From the NCBI GenBank assembly GCA_900660155.1, contig CABFPE010000475.1:531664-595663 (forward strand): 64,000 nucleotides of DNA, in the 5' to 3' direction. This stretch comes from Hofstenia miamia (taxonomy: Eukaryota > Xenacoelomorpha > Acoela > Hofsteniidae). A program made the translations under genes and the position numbers. Positions 21,950 to 32,629 of the stretch are shown piece by piece. The notes under the pieces were generated by a model. That model was given only the letters and a program-made list of their open reading frames with translations. It searched no databases and had not been told where the DNA came from. Every line of letters starts with the position of its first letter. The first letter of the stretch is position 1.

Positions 21950-24504
21950 TTGCCTGTTTATTATACACTGGAATCATTCTGGCAACAGTTCAGCGATGCA
22001 CGCAAGGTGTCAATACAAGCCATATATAATGATATTGTTCACTGGACACCAAAATTTCTACCCATCTACAGAAACAAACCCGGACGTCGTTGTGGTGCTA
22101 CAACCAATAGCGAACAACACTAAAGATGCAGATATTGCCCTACTTGCAGTATCAGTTCTGCCACATTTGATCCTGGCCAGGACCAAAAATTCAGCCGATG
22201 GCTCTATAACAAATGTTCTAAAACGGATAATGGAAAAATGGCTGAAATGCGAATTTGATTCACTGTTTCAGGAAGCCAAAGCGCTACAAGTTAGGCACAG
22301 GTCAAACAAAATAAAAAAGCACTGAAAGAGTTCAATGATATGGTAACATCTGGCAAGATATCATCCGCCATTTCACGGCTAGAAGACGAACAAAAAGGAG
22401 GCGTCCTCAATATCACCGAAAAAATTGGAGAGAAAACAGTCCTAGATATATTAATCGAACAACATCCAAAACATCAACCCGCTGATCAGAATTTTGTAGT
22501 AGAAAGTGAAAAAGACAATCGTTTGACATACCAACCCGCAATATTCGACCATATCGATGCCGAGATGATCAAGAAAGTTGCACTAAAGACGCATGGCAGT
22601 CACGGTCCCTCCGGCTTGATTGCAAACAACTGGCGAAAAATACTCACTAATTTTGACAATGCTTCCATCGATCTTTGCAAGACAATTGCGGCCTTTTCCC
22701 GTCGACTAGCCACAGAAACAATAGAACCAGAATATCTCTCCCCATACAATGCTTGTAGACTTATTCCACTCGATAAATGCCCCGGTGTTCGTCCAATAGG
22801 TGTAGGGGAAGTTATTCGGCGAATAGTAGGCCGCACCATCGTTGGATGTATCACCAATGACTTTAAAAATATTGGAGGAAAGACGCAATTATGCCTAGGG
22901 CAAAAAGGAGGAATCGAATTTGCAATCCATTCGCTGAGAGAAGAATTTACTAAAGACGAATGCAAAGCTATTCTCCGCATCGATGCAAAGAATGCATTTA
23001 ACATGCCAAAATCGACAACTTGCACTGAAAAATATATCATTGCTTTGTCCGTCTCTGAAACACGCTGTAAGAAATTCATACTCTGCCCCAGCACCACTCT
23101 ATGTTAATAGAACCACTCTTTGGTTTGAAGAAGGAAGCACTCAAGGGACTCTCTAGCCATGCCCATGTATGGCGTTGCGACAATACCTATGATAAAAGCT
23201 GTAGAATCAGCCACGGTCACGCAGAGATGGTATGCCGACGATGGAAACGTTGCAGGTTCCCTGGGGGCACTTCATGAACTATTCTGTTCGCTGCTAGAGA
23301 TAATTGGCCCCAAATATGGATACTTCGTGAATGCACTAAAATGCCAGATTATCACTAAGCCGCATCTCATTGCGAAGACAAAGATATCTTTGTAGCTAGT
23401 CAAGTCGAAGTTAACTGTGACACAAGAGTGCTTGGCTCTGTGATCTGGAGTGAAAATATCTGTAACGCATTCAACCGAAAAAAATCAGAAAAATACGTCA
23501 TTAAAAAACTGGCAGAGTTTGCGAGACCTTCCCCACATGCTAGTTTCGCCTGCCTAACCCATGGACTTCAAGGAAAAATGACATTCTCTGCGAGGACAAC
23601 GCCTGGATTTTCCAGCCACTTGAAGGAAATTGATGACATGATAAATAAATCCCTTATTCCTAACATCACGGGACGCGTTGAACCAAATCACAGCCAAAGG
23701 CGACAACTTGCCCTCCCCATGAGGCTTGGAGGGCTCAATATCAAGGATTCGTCAGATTACACAAACGAGTATCAGTGGTCAAACCAAGTCACAGAACCTC
23801 TGAACTCATTGGATCCATTGACTGCAGAAATCACCCAAAGACGTATGATGTACGATATAGCAAAAGTAAAATCGTCAGGCCAAATACAAGAATTGAAAAA
23901 GATACTAGAATTGATGACACCAACTGAGAGATACGCAGCATTATTATCTCAAGAGAAGGGGGCTTCTGCATGGCCCAACGCAATTCCTCTTGAACGTTAT
24001 GGTTTTTAGCTTTCAAAAAGATTTTCTTGACGCTCTGTGCTTACGGTATTGTTGGACACCCAAAAACTTACCATCTCATTGTCCATGTGGTGAAACGTTT
24101 AATTTGAGTCACGCAATACGCTGTCCGAAAAGTTGTTTAACCATAGTTCGACACAACAAAATTAGAGACACCTTCGCGGAATTACTGAATGCCGTGATGT
24201 GTAGATCGAACCACTCATTTAACATGCAGACGTTATGCACAGAAGATGATGCACGACTGGAGATCAAAGCTAACGGTCAATGGGGTTCGGTTTTCGAGAG
24301 AACACTTTTTTGATGTCAAAGTTTTTAACCTATTGGAAAATCGTGTCCAAAGAGCATTAAAGATGCCTATGCATATCATGAATCTATCAAAAAACGAAAG
24401 TACGAAGAGCGTATTTGTAAGGTTGAGCAAAGCAGTTTCAACCGCATTATCGTTGCCTCCTCTGGCGGAGCCGCTTCTGGTGCTGCAAAAGTTATGAAAA
24501 AATA
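21950..24504 (+). pseudogene. Non-LTR-type reverse transcriptase with CCHC finger and endonuclease-like C terminus
   Basis: Four overlapping frames give one protein. The N-terminal part (to 22325) includes DADIALLAVSVLPHLILA. RT proper spans 22340-23390 with SGLIANNWRK, RLIPLDK.PGVRPIGVGEVI, motif A RIDAKNAFN and the catalytic RWYADDGN at about 23,230. A thumb-like region (23428-24009) has PHASFACLTHGLQGK and LALPMRLGGLNI. The C-terminal part (24,000-24,504) has the finger CPCGETFNLSHAIRC, then RHNKIRDTFAELL, DDARLEI and FDVKVFN, resembling a PD-(D/E)xK nuclease core, and a closing KKRKYEERICKVEQSSF. I recognise this as a family abundant in cnidarian, sponge and other invertebrate genomes. 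The finger plus nuclease resembles R2/HERO/NeSL-type LINEs. Frameshifts lie near 22,320, 23,110-23,150, 23,395, 24,005, in the nuclease region and near 24,390. Confidence 0.8.
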
Positions 24505-24597
24505 GGCCGAAAAGATCAGCGAGAAGAGGAAAAAATCATACGCAGAAACTTTGAATTACATAAGAACTGTCGTCAGTTTTGCCCTCGTGAAAAGCAC

Positions 24598-24938
24598 CAT
24601 TATTATCTCAAGAGAAGGGGGCTTCTGCGTGGCCCAACGCAATTCCTCTTGAACGTTATGGTTTTTGGCTTTCAAAAAGATTTTCTTGACGCTCTGTGCT
24701 TACGGTATTGTTGGACACCCAAAAACTGTATTGTTGGACACCCAAAAACTTACCATCTCATTGTCCATGTGGTGAAACGTTTAATTTGACTCACGCAATA
24801 CACTGTGCGAACGATGGTTATACCATAGTTCGGCACAACAAAATTAGAGACACCTTCGCGGAATTACTGAGTGAAGTGTGCCGTGATGTGGAGATCGAAC
24901 CACGCTTACAATNTGCCTTAGAGGATGCAGAAGCTTAA
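24598..24938 (+). pseudogene. Second, partial copy of the CCHC-finger region
   Basis: This repeats 23941-24245 with few changes (CPCGETFNLTHAIHC, RHNKIRDTFAELL, VCRDVEIEPRLQ). It carries an internal 22-bp duplication, TATTGTTGGACACCCAAAAA plus two bases, at 24,705-24,750. This copy keeps VCRDVEIEPRLQ, which the first copy has lost, so it comes from a different parent copy or an older duplication. It ends in a poor frame after an N at 24913. Confidence 0.75.
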
Positions 24939-25260
24939 AATCAAATTCTATAGATAATTCTATTTCTGCTGTAAACTCAGAATGTCAAATTTTAAAACCT
25001 CATTAACATGTTGGCCATACAGTCATTTCAATTTTAGGTATAAACATTTAATTACTCATCTGTCAAGTATTCAGATTAGCATTTATGATGGCAAAGGAGA
25101 CTAATGAGACTTTCATTGTCAGCAGTTGAATCCCCACTGCCTTTTGTGTAATTTATTACTTTACAGTAATCACAGTGCTTTTAGTTATGTTTTTGTTGTT
25201 TTTATTACACTCTTGTCATATGAACTTGTAATAAATTTTCTTTCTCTTTAAAAAAAAATA
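24939..25260 (+). other. 3' untranslated region with AATAAA and A-tract, end of the RT cargo
   Basis: Non-coding sequence ending in AATAAA (about 25,231) and a run of nine As (about 25,250-25,258). It looks like the 3' end of a polyadenylated transcript copied into DNA, so the RT unit probably entered element B by retrotransposition. Confidence 0.55.
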
Positions 25261-25717
25261 TATAGCATAATACCGTTTCAGGAAATATTGCCACCCGAGT
25301 TTCAAGTGTTAAACAGTATTATTTTGCTTAATACCGCTTCAGCAAATATTACGTCTCGATTTTAAAATTTAACTATTTCCGTTGTTATACATTTATATGT
25401 AGACATTTTAAAGTCAAATATCTTTGTTTTGTTATCAATTATTATGTTATTTTTCATAAATGCTTAACCCGGGCTATCTCGTGCTACCGGGTGTTATCGC
25501 GTGCTACGAATTTAGTTAATTGTGTAAAATTATTGTCTATAGCAATTATTTTTTAAACTTTTTATGCATATCATAGCATTTCTCATAGTTGGCACTATTT
25601 TGCACCTTCGCCTACTAAACAGCTTTCAATGGGCAATTTCCCAAATTCCAAGGTAGCCAAAACAGTTTTTAATTATCTTTACTAGTATTTGAATGTCATC
25701 TTTTCAAATTTGGAAAA

Positions 25718-28092
25718 ATTCTTAGCTTTTACATCTCTAGGATCAAGAAAATGTGCGTTCAGTCCCCTTTTAGTCAATGTGCAACTTGGTTACATGATAT
25801 CCAGTAACACATTGCAATTTTCATTTTTTGGCATGCTCGGGGGATCAGGAGGTGATGCACCAAGTAAATATAAGTATTCTGCAGATATGAGAGGCATACT
25901 TGATGGTCCGCGGCATTGCCGTGGCCTCTGACAGCCACTACACTGGAATCTATGTATAGGCCTATTAGGCCTACCTTATGGATTTTCTAAATTAAGGGGT
26001 TAGGACAAAAAGCAAGCAAAAATAAATTAGCCCTCCAATAACATATTTCACCAATAAAATTATAAGTTATACACTATTCTATATGATACTTTCAGTAGTG
26101 GCTTAGTGTTTGCGATATGTTGCCAATTATGAAATGAAACCGTTAGCCATTTGATAGTAGTGTAACAGTAGTTATGATAGAATATTACTAGCATATTCAA
26201 TAATACAGTGTTTTTTTAAAAATAGCATCGAGTTATCTAATTTAATAAAAAGGGTTTCATGTTTTGATCTGACTCATATCACAATTATAATTATACTATC
26301 ATTTGATGAAATCAGTGCCGTAGATATTTTTGGTAAAAGGCATATGAATCGATTAGCTTATAGCTTGATTTAAATAATCCCTTCTATACCAATGTAGCTG
26401 TCCATAACATAAACCTAGACTGTACTTTCCTTCTATTCTGTATATTGCATATTTAACTAATTTTGTAAGACACAACAAAAATTAACCAAAATTCATAAAA
26501 ATTGTCTTCGAATGCTATTTGTAGTATCGCGTTTACCTCATAATCAAGAACTAGAATCACCTTCGTCATCAGGATGTTCCAATTACGCGCATATATATCT
26601 TTTTTCATATTTTTGAACTGTTTAATACAAGAAATTCAAAAATTCAAAAATTTGAAGTTTCAAAATTCTATTTATAGTAAAAATCTTCAATGGGCTGCTC
26701 TAATTCAATGGAGACCACTGAAAACGCATCATTATTTCTGCTTGAGCCTTTTCACAATTTTTTCCACTTTTGTACATTATTTCATAATTTCATTGTTTTC
26801 AATTTTTAAAATTTTCAATAAATCCGATCTTTTTTTTTATTTATAGTAACTACAGCGTATAAAGAATATAAAAATGGGAAATCAATATCACCCATGGAAA
26901 TAGCNATTCTTAGCTTTTACATCTCTAGGATCAAGAAAATGTGCGTTCAGTCCCCTTTTAGTCAATGTGCAACTTGGTTACATGATATCCAGTAACACAT
27001 TGCAATTTTCATTTTTTGGCATGCTCGGGGGATCAGGAGGTGATGCACCAAGTAAATATAAGTATTCTGCAGATATGAGAGGCATACTTGATGGTCCGCG
27101 GCATTGCCGTGGCCTCTGACAGCCACTACACTGGAATCTATGTATAGGCCTATTAGGCCTACCTTATGGATTTTCTAAATTAAGGGGTTAGGACAAAAAG
27201 CAAGCAAAAATAAATTAGCCCTCCAATAACATATTTCACCAATAAAATTATAAGTTATACACTATTCTATATGATACTTTCAGTAGTGGCTTAGTGTTTG
27301 CGATATGTTGCCAATTATGAAATGAAACCGTTAGCCATTTGATAGTAGTGTAACAGTAGTTATGATAGAATATTACTAGCATATTCAATAATACAGTGTT
27401 TTTTTAAAAATAGCATCGAGTTATCTAATTTAATAAAAAGGGTTTCATGTTTTGATCTGACTCATATCACAATTATAATTATACTATCATTTGATGAAAT
27501 CAGTGCCGTAGATATTTTTGGTAAAAGGCATATGAATCGATTAGCTTATAGCTTGATTTAAATAATCCCTTCTATACCAATGTAGCTGTCCATAACATAA
27601 ACCTAGACTGTACTTTCCTTCTATTCTGTATATTGCATATTTAACTAATTTTGTAAGACACAACAAAAATTAACCAAAATTCATAAAAATTGTCTTCGAA
27701 TGCTATTTGTAGTATCGCGTTTACCTCATAATCAAGAACTAGAATCACCTTCGTCATCAGGATGTTCCAATTACGCGCATATATATCTTTTTTCATATTT
27801 TTGAACTGTTTAATACAAGAAATTCAAAAATTCAAAAATTTGAAGTTTCAAAATTCTATTTATAGTAAAAATCTTCAATGGGCTGCTCTAATTCAATGGA
27901 GACCACTGAAAACGCATCATTATTTCTGCTTGAGCCTTTTCACAATTTTTTCCACTTTTGTACATTATTTCATAATTTCATTGTTTTCAATTTTTAAAAT
28001 TTTCAATAAATCCGATCTTTTTTTTTATTTATAGTAACTACAGCGTATAAAGAATATAAAAATGGGAAATCAATATCACCCATGGAAATAGC
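25718..28092. repeat. Exact 1,187-bp tandem duplication joined by a single N
   Basis: 25718-26904 and 26906-28092 look identical wherever I compared them, with one N at 26905 between them. Identical 90-residue frames at 26574 and 27762 are a by-product. Perfect identity across AT-rich non-coding DNA plus an N exactly at the joint points to an assembly or gap-filling duplication. The block contains a short GC-rich palindrome-like stretch (TGGTCCGCGGCATTGCCG, 25,901 and 27,089). No gene was recognised. Confidence 0.9.
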
Positions 28093-29961
28093 GTGAATAA
28101 ATTAACCAGACAGTGACTTAAATGACTAAATCTCATGTAATATCATATATTTAAGCTAATGTTACAATTCAGTACTAATTCGTATTGAATTTTTAAAAAT
28201 TTATATTTTTGAAAGCGTATTTATGGCATCAAGATTACTTATCACAGTAAAACATCAAAATTGGTAAATCCTACATTTTGGTGACATTTGACTGTATATT
28301 TTCAGAGTAAATAATTGTTGACAAAAATAGTTACTCTGGCACACTGTGTGTTGGTTGGGAAATAGCTATAAGCACCAGGATTAAATTTAAACTTGGATTA
28401 CTCGTGATACATAGCTCGTAACTCAGAAAACAACGTTTAAAGTTTGGGTTATACACAAGTATTTACTGTACGTATTTAGCGGCAATTTTCAACGTAATAT
28501 ACAGAAAAATTATTTCACTAATTTCAAAATTTTTTGTGCATACATTATGTACAATATCTAGACACAAAAAATTTAGGCTTGCTAGTTGGTGACTGGAGCT
28601 AAATATGAGAGACAATTTGAAAAATGGAACTAAATAATATTGCCATTTTCAAGTACGTATCCAGAAGATTTTCATTATAGTAAAAACCTCAAAACCGCTC
28701 AAAAACTTATACGCTCATTATCAACTACAAACGAATTATGTGTTTGATGCAGCAAATGAAGCAACTGCATCGCTAAAAATGAAGAATGACTCGCAGTAAC
28801 TTTAAAGATTGTAGAGGATTTTTAGAATAATTAAAAATATCAACTTTTCTGTTTTTTGTGCTGTTTTATTGGTAAAATATTTCCTATTTCATTCATTGTG
28901 CCAACTTTCAAAGCATTGCGACGCCTCTAGAAAATATATCAGAGTATAACAAATTTTAGTAAGAGAGTTTCTAATGAAATCAAAATTTAAAATTTTCGTT
29001 TTACATAAGGGCCACACTAATATATATATATATATATTTCATGTTCTCAACTCCTGATTAATTTTGTTCAATTTAGGTTAAAAGAGGTTTGGCAAAAATG
29101 TATGTTGTTTTTCTTTTTGGGAATTGGAATTGACCACTCTATTTTTAGTGTGGTTGTAACTTCCGGTTTTTCAAATACAGCTGTACATAGTACTTTTTAG
29201 AACACTTTCATTATAGAGTGGTACATGGTCTTTTCTTAAAACCCAATATTACGTAAATTTTACTAATGCGTAAATTATGTTGTAGCAAAACGAGTTTACG
29301 CAATACTCGAGTTCAACGATAAAATAGAAATATACTACCACAAATATATGCATTTCTAATTCTATGTAGGGAATGTAACGATTCCTTTTTGCTTTTAGAA
29401 TATGTCTCACGGGAAATTACGCTAAATATTTTGAGATTTTATGGCTTGATACACAGATATTTTGTCAAAATTCACACTAATTTCAGTATTTTTCAAAAAA
29501 TTGTATAGATTTCCACGAAAGAAAGGTTTAGTCATCAAATTGCTTGTGCTCCCTAGTGAGCTTTCATTGTGGAAGCACGGCAGATTTGTTAATATCTGCT
29601 TCTTTTTCGTGTTAACACAATCGAACAAGTTACTTGAGCGTTTCTTACATTGTTCATAATCAGACATTTCAACTTCTCAACTCGAAAAGTAAATATCCTC
29701 TATATTAGCAATTGCACGCTGATTCATCCTTGAATTCCTGCACACCTGTTTTAGACTTAAGCATGCAAATATAGAAATAATTGAATAGATTCTAAATGTA
29801 CTTTTATTTATTATTTTTAGTATGCATGCTTTGCAAAAGTATTAAAATTCTTTACATGAAATATTTTTTTGCCAAAAAATATTTGTCAATAATTTAATTT
29901 GACTGGAATAGGTAATAGTAATTAAGAAGCTGCAATATACTGTATATTCCGATTTTATTCA
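28093..29961. other. AT-rich DNA, nothing firmly recognised
   Basis: One minus-strand frame at 29422-29667 starts MSDYEQCKKRSSNLFDC and has normal-looking amino-acid composition for 81 residues. It has no family I recognise and no supporting splice pattern. A TA run lies at 29,021-29,036. Confidence 0.4.
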
Positions 29962-32629
29962 TTAAGGTAGGTCGCTATTAAAAAATACAAAATTTCTAAA
30001 AAAATTGATATTAATATCAGGTATTTTAGAGCTTTATTACTATACTTTTCAGGAATTAAAAAAAGAAATTGAAAAAATTACCTTAAGGGGGGTTATTAGC
30101 CTTTTAAAATGATTGTTTACATTTAAAATTCCCTTAGCATCAGCCAATCACAGGCTTTGCCTCACATGCCTCCAATTTAATGTTGTTTAACCAAGACTCT
30201 TGATCCTATTGTGTTAGCATTGGCAAGTTGTATTGATATTTAAAGAATAAAATTTCACAGATTGTCTTATGTTCAACTGAAATGGGGAGTAGTAGAAATA
30301 AAGAAAGAAAAAGGCCAGAAAATTCCAAAGGCATAGGCCTAGGTCAGCTGTATAAGATGCTGGACAGTATGTAGTCCCATGTAATGTTATTGTTAGGGCA
30401 ATAGTAAATGAAACAACCAGTAATACTAGGCCTAGCCTGTTTGCTTCAGAAAAGAAATTGAAGAGACCCAGAGAGTCAGAAATATATGATAATTCTACTT
30501 TAGATGAAGATAATGTTGGTCTATAGATGTACAGAGACGGATTTGTGTTTGTCAGCATAGAATTACTTTGTAACTTCATCGAGGCCATTTTGATTTGCTC
30601 CAATTTGTAAAAGTGAGATATCATGTGCGTTAAATACAGATGCTAAGCAAAGATTCTGTCACTCACTACATATAGATACATTGCATTAAATGTGACTTCG
30701 AAAGTGTATTTCAGATCTCACAAGATGTACCAAGCAAGAACAATGTACAAGGGAAACACACCAAGGAGATAAATATGCGAATAGTAACTTTCTCGCGGGC
30801 TGTTGGAAGTGGAATGCATGTCTTAGAAACTTTGTATATTTGCAAATTTACTGAACCAATGACGCACCGTGCTTATGGTAAAATTTTTGACAAAGTGTTC
30901 TAAGCTTCAAATGCAGTCGTTGAAGAGAGTATAGAGCGGCAATTAATGAATTGAAACAGAAAAACGAAGGCGTAACAGACATAACTGTATCGCCATATCA
31001 TTGTCACAGCCATATCTATTGCCAGTGGGAAGTGTATTGATTTTGAAGTATTGACTAACTCATGTAAATGATGTAAATTATTGGAGAACAAAGATAAAAA
31101 CAGTAAAGAATACATTGAGTGGGAGCAGAATCACTAGTGCAATTTTTAACCACGAAGGATTAGCATCTGCCATAGAGCCTGAGGGTGCTGTTCGCATTTT
31201 CAGTCGTTATTTTGAAACGAAAAATCTCCGAAACACAGAATATTTAGGTGATGAGACGCAGCTTCATACAAAAGAGTTACTGAAGAGAAACTATAAGGCA
31301 CCGATTGTGAACTCACTAAGCTGGAATGTATCGGGAATGTTCAGAAACAGTGTGGAAAGCGGTTACGTGACCTGGTAAAACCGAAAAAAGGGATGAAACT
31401 TTTAGACGGTAGAGGTATTAACGGAAAAGGGATGCTGACTGAACAAAAGATAAATGCTCTTCAGAGCTATTATGGGATTGCCATCAGAAAGAATGCTAAT
31501 AATTTGAATGACATGGTACAAGCTGTCAAAGCGGTACTCCCACATATAGCTTCGTCAGATTAGCACCCTCAACATCATAAGTGCCGCTCTGGAGAGGATA
31601 CATGGAGCAACTATAACAAAAATCTGGCTTCCTACAAGCGTAAATATGGACTACCAATGGCCATTGTGAAGGAAGTAGAGCCTATTTTTACTTTCCTGGC
31701 GTCGGAGAATTTGTTGAGCAAATGCCTACACGGAAGACTCAGAACGTAAACGAGTGCCTCAATAAATTGATATGGTACCGCTGTTCTAAAAAGTATTATG
31801 TTGAAAACCCTATAATCCAAGATGCCTGATACATGGCAATAGCGCATTTTAATGATGGTTCTGGTGGTGTCCTACAACTGTTCAAACACTTAAATATTGA
31901 GGCAGGGACATTTACAAGGTTTTCATATGAATCGCATGACAATCGGAGGATACAAAAGGCTGAACTAAATTCATCAGAACGCGGAAAACGACGAAGAATA
32001 GTCCTCCGTAATCTGAAAAAGGGGTGGACTGATAAAAATCAGAAAGAGGAGGTTGTCATTAGACTATTAAAATATGATGACACTTGCTGAGTAATAGTAC
32101 TTTGTATGTAATTTTTTGTAAATTTTATGTTTAATCGCCATTTTCTCAGAATCAAATTTTTAAAACATCACATTTCGAAAACTAATAGAGGGAAGCTCAT
32201 GAAATTTGGCATGTATACTTTGCTGTTTTACTGCACTAAGCTGAGTTGAGTGTTATAGAACATTGTATTAATTTATATTCCCCTCCTGAATATATAATGG
32301 GCTATCGAAAAAATGGTAATTTCATATTTTGCTAATTTTTTTCTTTTATATATGTATGAGAATTTTAAAGTTCCATTCAGTCCATTGCAATGTAATGGTC
32401 ATACTGTGAAAGTTTGGTTAGATTCCATGCAGTCATTGTTGAGATATGTGAATTTAAATTTTTTATGTAATCTGACACTCGGGCGGCCATTTTGAATATA
32501 TAATTAACCTCAATTTTAATTTTTTATCCTAATTAATTCTATATGAATATATTTACAGAATAAAATACTTAGAACATTCATTTGAGCTTGAGCAGAGAAT
32601 TTTTATTTTTTAGTAGCGACCTACCTTAA
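29962..32629 (+). mobile_element. Kolobok/Mutator-like DNA transposon with TTAA target duplication, inactive
   Basis: TTAA stands at 29962-29965 and 32626-32629. The element (29966-32625, 2,660 bp) has inverted ends GGTAGGTCGCTATTAAAAAA and, on the right reversed, GGTAGGTCGCTACTAAAAAA, one difference in 20. TTAA duplications are typical of the Kolobok superfamily (and of piggyBac). The protein inside matches neither piggyBac nor Tc1 but a Mutator-like transposase family common in invertebrates. The terminal repeats are better preserved than the coding part. Confidence 0.8.
30282..32090 (+). pseudogene. Mutator-like/Kolobok transposase relic
   Basis: The pieces follow the family order: N-terminal MGSSRNKERKRPENSKGIG (ATG 30282); SEKKLKRPRESEIYDNSTLD around 30,450; then AISIASGKCIDFEVL near 31,012; NHEGLASAIEPEGAVRIFSR (31,150-31,210); NTEYLGDETQL; KGMLTEQKINALQSYYGIAI near 31,425; and the C-terminal RGKRRRIVLRNLKKGWTDKN near 31,980-32,040. 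The stretch normally carrying the first catalytic motif (DGTW) is missing before AISIASGK, and there are several stops and frame changes, so it cannot be active. The family name rests on the AVRIFSR and EGSxxAMExEGA-type block together with the TTAA sites. Confidence 0.75.

Larger units (their letters stand above)
21351..25612. mobile_element. Long-TIR DNA transposon B carrying a reverse-transcriptase gene
   Basis: The left end (21351, TGCGAAGGTG...) and right end (25612, inverted GGCGAAGGTG...) match over about 280 bp in inverted orientation, and both match the ends of element A, including repeated AGCACGCGG motifs. Candidate 9-bp duplications are TACTTATCT (21342-21350) and TACTAAACA (25613-25621), only six of nine positions alike. 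Just inside the inverted ends, a block starting TTGCCACCCGA occurs in direct orientation on both sides (about 21,913 and 25,283). The RT cargo thus sits between 21,960 and 25,260. No DNA transposase was found. Confidence 0.65.

Noticed and set aside
26574-28034. Two identical 90-residue frames (MFQLRAYISFF...)
   Set aside because: They are the same low-complexity AT-rich frame in the two halves of the assembly duplication; no domain, no conservation evidence.
29422-29667. 81-residue minus-strand frame starting MSDYEQ
   Set aside because: Plausible composition but no family, no splice sites and no neighbour support.
30214-30624. 136-residue minus-strand frame
   Set aside because: It is the shadow of the transposase relic, which reads on the plus strand.
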